Under the pieces are notes generated by a model. The model was not told the origin of the DNA, ran no database searches, and saw only the letters and a program-made list of their open reading frames with translations. This document shows positions 16,611-25,218 of a DNA stretch of 64,000 nucleotides, piece by piece (within the stretch, counting starts at the first letter, position 1; each line of letters opens with the position of its first letter). Both the position numbers and the translations under genes were made by a program. The DNA comes from an uncultured Anaerolineae bacterium (lineage in GTDB: Bacteria > Chloroflexota > Anaerolineae > Promineifilales > Promineifilaceae): contig CAJQMR010000003.1 of NCBI GenBank assembly GCA_905479495.1, forward strand, positions 62,001 through 126,000, written 5' to 3'.

Positions 16611-17948
16611 TTACTCAAACGTCTCGTTCACTTCGCGATCAATCGCTTCCAGCGTCTCATCAATGGTGCCATTGCCTTGCAAGAAGTTCAAGATGTTGGG
16701 ATAGGTGATTTCGTACCACACCAAATCACGATCCGGGAACGCGCCTTCATATTGAGCATACGGTAACACGTCCAGGAACGGGGCAAAGTGGGGGAACTGG
16801 GCCACTAACTCGTCGGCGTTGGCTCCTTCAGCATTCGCTTTCAAGGCGGGCAACGTGCCGGAAGCCAGATTCCACTGTACGGCGTTATCTGCATTGAGCG
16901 CCACAAATTTCACAAAGTCCCAGGCTACGTCTTGCGCCGCACTGTTTTCCGATACCGTTAATCCCCAACCAGAGGCAGCCACCAACGCATTTTCCCCAGC
17001 AGTTGGCAGCGGGACATATTGTGTGACCTCCACCATTTCAGGATAATCTGTGCCGTATTCGGGAACTACCCAAGGACCTACCAGACCAATGGCACTGCTG
17101 CCATCAAAGTAAGAATCACCCACCCAATTAGATTCATCATTAAACAGAACCGGATCAACCAACCCTTCATCGACAAATCGCTTCATCAATTCCAATGCGG
17201 CCCGCCCTTCCGGGGTGTTCACGGAAAAGCCATCGTCTGTTAAATATTGGCCGCCGTTTTGCAAAATGAGGGAGTAGAAGGTAGCCGACATGCCATCGGA
17301 ACCGGTAAAGTTGTAACCGGCACGGGTAATGATGCCATCTTGCACCTCGGCCATTGCCTGGGCATCGGCAATAAAGGCATCCCAACTATCCCAACCAGCT
17401 GTGATGTCTGTTAAACCAACTTCATCGGCCAATTGGGTGTTAACCAAGACTGCCCCATACTCGATGTTGAACTCTTGCGGCACACCATAAAGCTGATTAT
17501 CGCAGATATATCCACCAATCTGGGCCGGGAAAATCGCTTCTTGCGCATCGGCTAATGAAATCACATTTTCGGGAACGGCCGCCAGGTTGCCGCCTTCGGC
17601 ATAGCTGCACACCCAGGAGCCAAACATCTGCAATACATCGGCCTCTGTACCGGCTGGCAAGGCGGTTTGCAATGTTTGGATATAGGTGTCGTAGTCAAAG
17701 GTTTCCAGTTCAACCGTGACGTCTGGATTTGCTGCCATATACGCGTCGGCTAATGCTTGATAACCATTGTTGAAGGCATCGTTTTGGTGTGTCCACAACC
17801 GAATGGTGACAGGTCCGCTGCCCTCAGTTGCCACATCGCTGCTGGCAGTATCGGCGCTGCTGGTGTCAGCCTGGTCATCTGTTTCTGCGTCGCCACCACA
17901 GGCAGCCAACAGCAAAACGATTAATGTCAATAACCACATCTTCTTCAT
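16611..17948 (-). CDS. Extracellular sugar-binding lipoprotein of the ABC importer
   Basis: 445 residues. Lipoprotein signal MKKMWLLTLIVLLLAACGG with the lipobox LAAC, an acidic Ser/Thr/Asp linker (about 22-48), then a family-1 solute-binding fold beginning VTIRLWTHQNDAFNNGYQAL, with GPWVVPEYG and the C-terminal YPNILNFLQGNGTID segments usual for sugar binders. AAGGAGG lies just before the ATG at 17948; an in-frame upstream GTG/ATG at 17990 would hide the signal peptide. First of the transporter genes in the operon. The ligand is unknown but should be a glycoside handled by the GH4 enzyme. Confidence 0.92.
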   Translation of the reverse strand: MKKMWLLTLIVLLLAACGGDAETDDQADTSSADTASSDVATEGSGPVTIRLWTHQNDAFNNGYQALADAYMAANPDVTVELETFDYDTYIQTLQTALPAGTEADVLQMFGSWVCSYAEGGNLAAVPENVISLADAQEAIFPAQIGGYICDNQLYGVPQEFNIEYGAVLVNTQLADEVGLTDITAGWDSWDAFIADAQAMAEVQDGIITRAGYNFTGSDGMSATFYSLILQNGGQYLTDDGFSVNTPEGRAALELMKRFVDEGLVDPVLFNDESNWVGDSYFDGSSAIGLVGPWVVPEYGTDYPEMVEVTQYVPLPTAGENALVAASGWGLTVSENSAAQDVAWDFVKFVALNADNAVQWNLASGTLPALKANAEGANADELVAQFPHFAPFLDVLPYAQYEGAFPDRDLVWYEITYPNILNFLQGNGTIDETLEAIDREVNETFE

Positions 17949-18010
17949 TATTTGTCCTCCTTGCCAAGACAACAATTTAGCTATCACCAAACTTGTTGCT
18001 GAGCAAAATA

Positions 18011-19045
18011 TTAAAAGGCGGCTGTGTCCAGGGTGACAACGGCCGTTAAATTACGTGGGTTATCAGGATCAAGCCCTTTGCTGAGGGCGCGATAGTAGCC
18101 AAGCAGTTGCAGCGGAGGCAGGTACAGCACGGGGTAAGCCCACACAGGCAAGTTTGTTGGCAGCGCGATGTCGCCCCCTTCAGGGGAAAGGGTAAGCGTT
18201 GTCGCGCCGTTGGCAGCCATTTCGGCCAACACCTGTTTTTCATGGTCAGCGGCTGTGGGCGACAGCAATCCAATGATGGCGGCTTCGGCGTTCGCCATCG
18301 ACATGGGACCGTGTCGATATTCCAGAAAGTGGAAAGCATTCGCGACCGTTAACGACATTTCAGTCATTTTTAGCATGGCCTCATGGGCAATCCCATTTTG
18401 CGGCCCAGAGCCGAGAAAAGTGAAGCGCACCAGGTCTTGTCGTTCGGCAAGCTGCTGCATGATGGGGGCGGTTTGGTTTATGAGGGTACGGCCGTATGCC
18501 ACCAAATCGTGCAGCTGCTCCCACGCCTGACCACTGAGGTAGGCTGCAAGCGCTTGCGCCATGATCAACATGCTGGCAAATGAGCGGGTTTGGGCAACGC
18601 TTTCCTCTTGGGCGGCAACCGTGGGCAAAACGATATCAGCCATTTGGGCCAATGGACTATCGGGATAACAGGTGATCGTCCAGACGGCAGCCCCACCTTG
18701 TTGTTGGAATCGGGAAACGGCCGTTAATGTTTCAGTTGTTGTGCCAGAACGAGAAATAGCAACGAGTAACGTCTTTGCCGGATCGACAACAAGCGTTTCA
18801 CTGAACAGCAGCAGTTCAGACGCTGCACAGGCACGCGACGCAATGCCGGTTGCCTGTTGCAATAAAGCAGCCGCCGTGAGCGACAAATAATAAGTTGAGC
18901 CACAGCCAATAAAGATCACCTGGTTTGGCTTGAGGGTTTGCCAGCTTGAGGCAAGAGCCTCGGCGACTTCCGCAAAAGCGGCCAACGCATCTTCCCAGGC
19001 AGCTGGTTGTGTCATGATTTCTTGATAGGTATGTTGTCCATTCAT
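18011..19045 (-). CDS. SIS-domain sugar-phosphate isomerase/deaminase (GlmS/AgaS-like)
   Basis: 344 residues made of two SIS domains (about 35-165 and 195-320). The first contains IFIGCGSTYYLSLTAAALLQ and VAISRSGTTTETLTAV, the SIS phospho-sugar binding signature; the second has TFLGSGPQNGIAHEAMLKMTE and EYRHGPMSM. There is no glutaminase domain, so it resembles AgaS/FrlB/NagB-II-type enzymes that isomerise or deaminate amino-sugar phosphates. It follows the amidohydrolase gene after 12 bases. The presence of SIS plus GH4 plus PfkB hints at a glycosamine- or ketosamine-like substrate; this is inference. Confidence 0.88.
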   Translation of the reverse strand: MNGQHTYQEIMTQPAAWEDALAAFAEVAEALASSWQTLKPNQVIFIGCGSTYYLSLTAAALLQQATGIASRACAASELLLFSETLVVDPAKTLLVAISRSGTTTETLTAVSRFQQQGGAAVWTITCYPDSPLAQMADIVLPTVAAQEESVAQTRSFASMLIMAQALAAYLSGQAWEQLHDLVAYGRTLINQTAPIMQQLAERQDLVRFTFLGSGPQNGIAHEAMLKMTEMSLTVANAFHFLEYRHGPMSMANAEAAIIGLLSPTAADHEKQVLAEMAANGATTLTLSPEGGDIALPTNLPVWAYPVLYLPPLQLLGYYRALSKGLDPDNPRNLTAVVTLDTAAF

Positions 19046-19057
19046 TATTTTTTTCTT

Positions 19058-20089
19058 TTAAAGATTGAATAACCGCTTTGCATTTGCGGCATAAATATTT
19101 TCCAAAACAGCGTCAGGGAGATGCAGTCCATAGATGCGCCAGCGGCCTTGCGGCGGTGGGTCGCTAGGGCTGTAGTTAAAATATTCGTCGTCTGTTTCTA
19201 AAAAGCGGTAATAGAGATGATAATGATCCAGCGATGGGCCTGCATCGGTGCCAAAAAGAATCCGGTCTGCATACTTTATAAAAAACCGGCGAGCAGCATA
19301 AGGTTGTCGGCCCAATTCACCCAAACGCGCGCTGATGTCTATAAAATAGTTGGGGCATTCATCCAGAAGCGCACCCACCCACGCCAGGTTTTCTGCATAG
19401 CAACCAACATGTGCGCCAATAAAGGTAGCCTGCGGGTGCCGACGAATAACAGTGGCAAACTGGTTCATAATGGTGAGAAACGGTGGAAAGGGGGGGCTAG
19501 GAAAATGCCAATCTGGGTGATTGTGGAGTTCTTCCCACCGTTCATTTTGCGGTGTGATTGGGTCAAAAAAGGCTACAGGATCGGCAACATGCACCAGGAT
19601 AGGCCAGTTAAGGGAAACGGCCGTTTCCCAAATAGGCATCAATCGCTCATCATCCACCGCAACCAGTTCACCTTTTTCATCGCGTACATCCAGCCCCAGC
19701 GGCTTCCAGATTTTTAAGCCTTGTGCTCCCCATTTGGCTTGTTCACGCAAACGAGCCGCCGCCCACTCACCAAATTGGGACCCTTTCTCCGGCCATTGCG
19801 TCCAATCAACGCCGCCAAATACCATAAATCGTTCGGGGGCAGGCTGCTTGAAATGATCGAGATGACTTTGCAAGAGGGTTTCTCCCCAACCACCATCCAG
19901 ATCAACATAGGTCTCAACGTGGGCTTCATCCAGACGGTCTAGGAGTTCGGCTAACGGCCGTTTATCCCAGCCGCCGCCAAATGGTTCTGCCAAATGGTTA
20001 TGGGCGTCAATAACGGGGAAACGGGGGCGTGGTACGGCCGTTTCTTTTGTCTCTAGCTTGGGTTGAGGGCGAAAGGCGCTTAGTTCCAC
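19058..20089 (-). CDS. Amidohydrolase-family TIM-barrel protein
   Basis: 343 residues. Metal-binding VIDAHNHLAEPFGGG at the N-terminus, LVHVADPVAFF in the middle, ATFIGAHVGCYAENLAWVG and the late aspartate in RILFGTDAGP: the order of the amidohydrolase-2 superfamily (lactonases, decarboxylases, related hydrolases). In a sugar operon a lactonase-type role is possible. The gene directly follows the DeoR regulator, 22 bases apart, and precedes the SIS gene. Substrate not determined. Confidence 0.82.
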   Translation of the reverse strand: MELSAFRPQPKLETKETAVPRPRFPVIDAHNHLAEPFGGGWDKRPLAELLDRLDEAHVETYVDLDGGWGETLLQSHLDHFKQPAPERFMVFGGVDWTQWPEKGSQFGEWAAARLREQAKWGAQGLKIWKPLGLDVRDEKGELVAVDDERLMPIWETAVSLNWPILVHVADPVAFFDPITPQNERWEELHNHPDWHFPSPPFPPFLTIMNQFATVIRRHPQATFIGAHVGCYAENLAWVGALLDECPNYFIDISARLGELGRQPYAARRFFIKYADRILFGTDAGPSLDHYHLYYRFLETDDEYFNYSPSDPPPQGRWRIYGLHLPDAVLENIYAANAKRLFNL

Positions 20090-20111
20090 GACGTTTATCC
20101 TTTCATACGTC

Positions 20112-20870
20112 CTAGGCCAGCATTAAATCGAGACCCTTCTCACGCAATTCAGATGCAATTTCTGGTTGGAGTTGCGTGTCAGAGATGATGGTGTGAACGG
20201 CCGTTATCGGTGCCAGAAAAACCGTACTCACCCGGCCAAACTTGGTGTGGTCAGCCATCACCACACAATGCGGCGCAATTTGCAAAATGGCCCGGTCCGT
20301 CATCGCTTCAGGCATAAAATCGCTGGTAAAACCATGCTCAGCATCAATCGCCCGCATCCCCATAAAAACCAGGTCCGCGCGAAACTCCCGCACAGCCATT
20401 TCAGCAATATGGCCCACCATCGACATCTCACTCTGGCGCAACATGCCACCAATAACGATCAGTTCGATGTTCTCCTGCCCGGCAAGCTCATTGATGACAG
20501 GGATTGAATTTGTAATAACGGTTAAATCGGCAACGCGCCGTAAATGGGGCGCCAACGCAGCCACGGTGCTGCCGCTACCCAAAAAAATAGTTTGCCGATC
20601 AGAGACCATCGTGGCTGCCAACTGTCCAATACGCAACTTCTCATCCGCCTGGGCAACCTGGCGCTGTAGGATAGGCGGCTCTTTTTCAGCACGCTCCACG
20701 CGAACTGCACCACCATGTGTACGCCGAATCCAGCCCATTTGAGACAGTTCTTCCAAATCACGACGAATCGTTGCCTCGCTAACATTCAGCAAATGGTTCA
20801 GCTCATTTACTGTAATTTGGCCCGTTTCGTTAACAATGTCGCGAATTTGCGTATGGCGAATGGATTTCAT
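20112..20870 (-). CDS. DeoR/GlpR-family transcriptional repressor
   Basis: 252 residues. N-terminal winged helix: RHTQIRDIVNETGQITVNEL, VSEATIRRDLEEL and the IRRTHGGAV wing, which is the DeoR signature; C-terminal DeoRC sugar-phosphate sensor domain (about 75-235) with IFLGSGSTVAAL and KFGRVSTVFLAPI. It is the first gene of the minus-strand sugar operon and probably represses it until a phospho-sugar binds. Candidate operators lie immediately upstream at 20894-20977. Confidence 0.92.
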   Translation of the reverse strand: MKSIRHTQIRDIVNETGQITVNELNHLLNVSEATIRRDLEELSQMGWIRRTHGGAVRVERAEKEPPILQRQVAQADEKLRIGQLAATMVSDRQTIFLGSGSTVAALAPHLRRVADLTVITNSIPVINELAGQENIELIVIGGMLRQSEMSMVGHIAEMAVREFRADLVFMGMRAIDAEHGFTSDFMPEAMTDRAILQIAPHCVVMADHTKFGRVSTVFLAPITAVHTIISDTQLQPEIASELREKGLDLMLA

Positions 20871-20893
20871 TTGGTTTACTCGATTTTTGATGA

Positions 20894-20907
20894 ATAATGC
20901 GCATTAT
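20894..20907. promoter_or_regulatory. Candidate DeoR operator: 14-bp perfect palindrome
   Basis: ATAATGCGCATTAT is a perfect palindrome 24 bases upstream of the DeoR start codon, a natural place for autoregulation. It lies among AT-rich TTTTTGA sequences. Not experimentally known; assigned from position and symmetry. Confidence 0.4.
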
Positions 20908-20945
20908 AGGAAGGATACGCGCAAAAGTCAACAAAAACAGTCGAG

Positions 20946-20977
20946 ATCAATCGTATTTTTGATTGATAATGATTGAT
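20946..20977. promoter_or_regulatory. Second candidate operator: inverted plus direct GATTGAT repeats
   Basis: ATCAATC (20946-20952), GATTGAT (20961-20967) and GATTGAT again (20971-20977). The first two form an inverted repeat and the last two a 10-base-spaced direct repeat, one helical turn. Arrays like this fit cooperative binding by DeoR-family proteins. The rest of the gap to 21224 holds only a weak CCCGGAA/TTCCGGG hairpin (21139-21181). Confidence 0.35.
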
Positions 20978-21224
20978 ATTCTTGTTTTTGACGATACACG
21001 TGCGTTTTTTGAAGGCTTATCAATAAGGAGAACAAATAGAGAAAATAAAAAAGGGGAGTGCCCCCTTCAGCGCTTCGTCATACCAATCACGGGAAGCAGC
21101 CGAGAACTAACAAGGCAGCACCTAAAAAATCCACATTCCCCGGAAGCTACTTTCAAGCACCGCTGTCTAACAGTTTCCGGGAAAATGCTTCTTACTTTAT
21201 GCTACGGTTAGCCATTGGCTGCCA

Positions 21225-22793
21225 CTATTCCTTTGCATGGCTAAGTGCAGCAATAGCGTCATCAAGAGGGGCCTCCGGCGAGGAGCTTTGCGCCATGATC
21301 CAATCAATAACCGGCTGACGCCAGTTAATGGCGGTGTTGTAACCATCCGGATCGTAAACGGGCAGCAACGCATAATCATCCCCCCCAGCGTACATGAAAT
21401 CGTTCACCAGCACCGTGTACACTCCGTCTTGGTCCAGTTCCTCCCCGGTGGCCTTTAAATACCAGCGAAAATTGTCGCGGTACACACCGCCAATTGCGGC
21501 CGAAGGTTGCCCCAACATGACGTCCACCTGCTCTCCCGTTAGCTGCAACTCTACAATCACATTATCAAACGGCATCACCCCGACCACATCTGCCAAGGTA
21601 ATATCGCCGGGTGGCAAATCAGCCCGCATCCCGCCCAAATTGGTAATGGCTACATCGGCCGTGGGATAAGCCCACAGCCAAGCCTCGGTAATAAGCGACT
21701 GCATCTCCTGGCTGCGTTGCGCCACCCCCTGATCGCTGTAGCCAATGGTACGATTTAACTCAGCATCGGCTTCCTCCTGCCAGCGCATCACAATCGATTC
21801 CACAGCAGGGTTAGCCGGGCCACCGCTGTTATCCTCTACACCATACGTCACAGCAATCACTGTATCACTGGCAGTATCAAACTGAAAAGTGGCATACGCG
21901 TAGTTGGCCAGGGCAGTACCCCCTTCCAGCACAACCATGTCATTTATCTCCGTGGCAAACAGTTCATTACAATGACCGCCGCCTAACAGATGGATGCCTA
22001 GATCGGCCACATCCTGGGCCAAACTTTCCAACTCTGTTTGACAAATGTGAGCCGGTACGACAATCATCTCGGCTCCGGCGGCTTTCACCTGTGGCACCAT
22101 CTCGCGCAGCGCTGTTTCATAGTCGATGAAGTCAAATTCAGACACGTTGACCGGATTGGTCGTTGTCGGTGTGCTGGTGGTAGTAAGGCCAATTATGCCT
22201 ACTTGAATGTCGTTAACGGTGATGATGGTATACGGCCGTATCCCCAAATCTTCCGGCGTTGTGCCATCGCTTTTCATACGAATGTTAGCGCTCAAAAAAG
22301 GAAAGTCAGATTCAGCAGCGCGCGTTTGCAACGCCGCCAAGCCAAAATCAAACTCGTGGTTGCCGATGGCCGCAGCATCGTAGCCCATAGCATTCATTAC
22401 CTCGGCCATGCTTTGCCCCTGAAACCAGGTGGAGATAGCCGGTCCAGTCCACATATCGCCACCACTGAGGAGCAGAAAATTTCCGCCTTCCGGCTGATAT
22501 TCGTCGGCGGTTTCCCAAAGCCCCATCAAGTTAGCAGCACCAGCGCCTTCTTGCGCACCAGCCATCCAACCATGCTCATCGTTGGTATACAAGATGGTAA
22601 TTTCACGAACGGTGTCTGTGGCGGGAACGGCCGTTTTGTCAACGATAGGTGGGGTTTCAACTGGAACTGTCGGCTGGGATGTGGCAGTTGAGGTAGGAAC
22701 GGCCGTTTGGCGACAGCTCATAAGAAATACCCCGAGCAACAACGACCCGATCAACCACATCCATTTCCAATAAATTGCTGATATTCGCCTCAT
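21225..22793 (-). CDS. 5'-nucleotidase / UDP-sugar hydrolase-type lipoprotein
   Basis: 522 residues. Signal with lipobox-like LLLGVFLMSC, a Thr/Pro linker, then a calcineurin-like N-terminal domain with ITILYTNDEHGW, LLSGGDMWTGP and AIGNHEFDFG, and a 5'-nucleotidase C-terminal domain (about 340-490) including FDNVIVELQLTGEQV and VLVNDFMYAGGDDY. Such enzymes dephosphorylate nucleotides outside the cytoplasm. The usual GHxH metal motif reads GGHCNEL here, so one ligand histidine seems to be missing. The start at 22793 is set by GGAGA ten bases upstream; an ATG five codons earlier is possible. Confidence 0.87.
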   Translation of the reverse strand: MRRISAIYWKWMWLIGSLLLGVFLMSCRQTAVPTSTATSQPTVPVETPPIVDKTAVPATDTVREITILYTNDEHGWMAGAQEGAGAANLMGLWETADEYQPEGGNFLLLSGGDMWTGPAISTWFQGQSMAEVMNAMGYDAAAIGNHEFDFGLAALQTRAAESDFPFLSANIRMKSDGTTPEDLGIRPYTIITVNDIQVGIIGLTTTSTPTTTNPVNVSEFDFIDYETALREMVPQVKAAGAEMIVVPAHICQTELESLAQDVADLGIHLLGGGHCNELFATEINDMVVLEGGTALANYAYATFQFDTASDTVIAVTYGVEDNSGGPANPAVESIVMRWQEEADAELNRTIGYSDQGVAQRSQEMQSLITEAWLWAYPTADVAITNLGGMRADLPPGDITLADVVGVMPFDNVIVELQLTGEQVDVMLGQPSAAIGGVYRDNFRWYLKATGEELDQDGVYTVLVNDFMYAGGDDYALLPVYDPDGYNTAINWRQPVIDWIMAQSSSPEAPLDDAIAALSHAKE

Positions 22794-23002
22794 ATACGTT
22801 TTCTCCATTCAATATTGGCTTGGCGTTGCCTTCTGTAGCCAGAGCAAGATAAAAATCTTGACAACTTTAGACAAAAACACCCAAATTCGTCAACAAAGCC
22901 AATTAAAGCACACTCTTGCCTCAAACCAGTTAATTTGTACTATAAGCGCAACTTCTTATGTTTTTTTTATAGACATCCATCTAATAATCAATATTATATT
23001 GC

Positions 23003-23187
23003 AAGGTCTGGCTAGGTTAAGAGGAACTCCTCCCCCCAAACTGGCACGAGAGAAACGCGACTGGAACAACCCTAGTTCAGGCTCAGATGAATATCTTCCT
23101 CTTCCTCGACCTGGATATTTATCGTAGCTTGATGAACCACCCTCCTGGTGAATTAAGCGGACCGCCCCCTGGGCGGTTTTTTTTTTG
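23003..23187 (+). ncRNA. Candidate structured small RNA ending in a strong terminator
   Basis: No convincing protein fits 22794-23318; the only plus-strand frame (22858-23127) has no ribosome-binding site. A TATTATATT box (about 22992-23000) could be a -10 element. Downstream, nested complementary segments occur: AGGTC (23004-23008) with GACCT (23108-23112), and inside it AAGAGGAA (23019-23026) with TTCCTCTT (23096-23103). A CACC-CTCCT-GGTG hairpin near 23138-23150 and a strong terminator (23161-23186) follow. A roughly 180-base RNA of unknown class fits; its length is in the 6S range but I see no decisive 6S feature. Confidence 0.35.
23161..23186 (+). terminator. Rho-independent terminator
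   Basis: ACCGCCC (23161-23167), loop CCT, GGGCGGT (23171-23177), running into ten T residues. A textbook intrinsic terminator on the plus strand, but with no plus-strand protein gene directly upstream, which is the main reason to suspect a small RNA. Confidence 0.85.
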
Positions 23188-23318
23188 CCACTTTCCGGGA
23201 ACCTAAATTCATGTTTTTTCGTTAATATTGTATGCTGTGTCTAATGTCAACGGCCGTAACGTGGTTTTGATGGTGGGTACCAGTAGTTGTCGATTCAAGT
23301 ACATTTGGGAAAGATATT

Positions 23319-24281
23319 GTGAAGAGATTTGAACATTCGCAAATTTGGCTTAGTTTGCTTTTGGTTTTGCTAATTTTTTTAGCAGCGTGTGGTGGCAGCA
23401 CCGATGAAGCAGTAGAAGATACAAGCGAGACCGACACGGGTGCCGTTGACGACACCACCGACAGTGAGGCGATTGAAGGTGGCGATATCAACGCAACGGG
23501 CAGCGAAGAAGACAGCGGTGAACTACCGCCAACACCGGTCACAGGCAGTAAGACAGATGCCCCGCGCGCCACACCAAACGTAATCGCCAGTAATGATACG
23601 GCCGTTGCTACCCCAAACCCACCCGCTAATCGTAGCGAGTCAGACCAACCTCCCGACCCGCGCCAACTAGATTTTGTTCTTTTACTAGACGCCACCGGCA
23701 GTATGGCAGATGAGTTAAATACCCTCCAAGCAGGACTGGATGAGGTTGCTGCCGAACTGGTTTCTCTTCCAAATGAGATCTCGCTGCGTTATGGTTTTGT
23801 TATCTACCGTGACCAGACAGTCCAATTGTTTGATTTAACCAATGAATGGACGTTGTTTGCAGAAAATTTAATGGCTGTAACGGCCGTTGGTGGCGGCGAC
23901 TATCCTGAAAACTTGAACGGTGGGCTGTTCCAGGCTGTCAACAATCTAACTTGGGACCCTGAAGCAGAACATTTATTAATCTTACTTGGCGATGCACCTC
24001 CTCATCCAGACACAAGCGAAACGACGTCACTTGAAGAGATAGTATCAGCGGCAACAGAGCATAACATCACAATCTTTACAGTGGGTAGTGATGGACTAAA
24101 TGAAACAGGGGTTGAAATTTACCAACAGATTGCCGATATGGGAAACGGCCGTTTTATCTTCATTAGCCACAGTCTTGAAAACAGTCAGATAGATGCATCC
24201 ACTATTCATCCCATGACGAACCTGACTAATGTTCTTGTTGAGATTACATTAGAGGTGCTAAATAATGAAGAAGCGCCCTAA
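23319..24281 (+). CDS. VWA-domain lipoprotein
   Basis: 320 residues from a GTG start. Signal peptide with lipobox FLAAC; a long acidic, low-complexity linker (about 25-105) rich in Asp, Glu and Thr; then a von Willebrand factor A domain starting LDFVLLLDATGSMADELNTL with the MIDAS motif DATGS, a conserved threonine/aspartate region (LLILLGDAPPHPD) and helix-strand pattern to the end. VWA domains bind metal and mediate protein contacts at the cell surface. The stop overlaps the next lipoprotein gene by 17 bases, so the two are translationally linked. Confidence 0.85.
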   Translation: MKRFEHSQIWLSLLLVLLIFLAACGGSTDEAVEDTSETDTGAVDDTTDSEAIEGGDINATGSEEDSGELPPTPVTGSKTDAPRATPNVIASNDTAVATPNPPANRSESDQPPDPRQLDFVLLLDATGSMADELNTLQAGLDEVAAELVSLPNEISLRYGFVIYRDQTVQLFDLTNEWTLFAENLMAVTAVGGGDYPENLNGGLFQAVNNLTWDPEAEHLLILLGDAPPHPDTSETTSLEEIVSAATEHNITIFTVGSDGLNETGVEIYQQIADMGNGRFIFISHSLENSQIDASTIHPMTNLTNVLVEITLEVLNNEEAP

Positions 24282-24774
24282 ACGCCAACATCAACAGAGA
24301 AAGATTAGAGCTCGCCTTCAATGGCTGGGGGTGGCGCTGGTGTTCATGCTTACCTTACTAGCAGCCTGTACCCCCAAGACGGAAACCGTCACGGTGGAAG
24401 TTACCCGCGTTGTTACCGAAACAGTTGTTGAAGAAGGTCAAACTGTAGAAGTAACACGGGTTGTTACCGAAACCGTTGTCGTGGAGCCGGAAGCGGAAGC
24501 TATTGAAGAACCGCCATCTGCTACCGGTAGTGAAGGTGACGCCGGGCCGCTGCCACCACCGCCGGATGATGGGCCTAAAGTTGCAGAAAGGCGTGGCTCT
24601 ACCCCGGCGGCTGATTTTGCTTTAGAAACGGCCGTTACCCTCCGAGGCAATCAAACAAACAGCACTTCTGCATCTCAGGAAGTTTCTCCCACAACCACTG
24701 AGCTTATTAACGCAACAGAGTTGCAAAAATGGTGTCAACTAGCCACCGTACTGTACAAAAAACGGTGCGTGTGA
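24265..24774 (+). CDS. Lipoprotein with VEVTRVV repeats, possibly truncated
   Basis: 169 residues. A basic N-terminus, membrane segment with lipobox TLLAAC, then two near-identical repeats VEVTRVVTETVVEEGQT and VEVTRVVTETVVVEPEA. This repeat is common after the lipobox in Chloroflexota substrate-binding and VWA proteins. A proline/glycine stretch (GPLPPPPDDGPK) follows, where related proteins usually continue into a large folded domain. Here the frame ends about 60 residues later in sequence without clear structure, so the gene may have been shortened. It overlaps the VWA gene by 17 bases. Confidence 0.65.
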   Translation: MKKRPKRQHQQRKIRARLQWLGVALVFMLTLLAACTPKTETVTVEVTRVVTETVVEEGQTVEVTRVVTETVVVEPEAEAIEEPPSATGSEGDAGPLPPPPDDGPKVAERRGSTPAADFALETAVTLRGNQTNSTSASQEVSPTTTELINATELQKWCQLATVLYKKRCV

Positions 24775-24789
24775 TTATTCTAAACAGAC

Positions 24790-24822
24790 AAAAAGAGAGG
24801 CCAGACTTTCGCCTGGCCTCTC
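24790..24822 (-). terminator. Hairpin with T-run on the minus strand
   Basis: GAGAGGCCAG (24795-24804) and CTGGCCTCTC (24813-24822) pair perfectly; read on the minus strand a run of five T residues follows (A-run at 24790-24794 shown on plus). It could end the methylmalonyl-CoA epimerase transcript about 400 bases away, and may also stop the plus-strand lipoprotein transcript without a T-run. Between 24823 and 25218 I see no gene. Confidence 0.5.
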
Positions 24823-25218
24823 GCTATGGAAGTAAACACCTACTGTGAAGTAAACGAGGCAGGGCACCTAGTTTACAACAACCCGATTCAACAACTCGCT
24901 GTAAGAGTACCCCTGGCGGGATACTGGCTCACCCAAAAAAACTACTATCTTGAAGAGGCAGTTTATATTAAGCCGTCGTTAAAATTACACGCTGTGGAGT
25001 GCAATCATAACCACAACATTTAGGAAGCTGGTGTTGTTACAAATCTGTAATCAACATACCAAGACAATCCAGATTACACATTATGTTTTGACTCTGCCGT
25101 TTCATCTTAATCGGCGGCTTGGGTATATAATAGCAGTTTTAGCTTACTCACAAAGTGCCATATGTCATGCGCAAATTATGACATTCTTCAAGTATCAAAT
25201 TCTTAGGAAAAAGGCCCC

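Noticed and set aside
22858..23127. Possible 89-residue protein before the ten-T terminator
   Set aside because: No ribosome-binding site, odd composition and no domain; a small RNA explains the terminator better.
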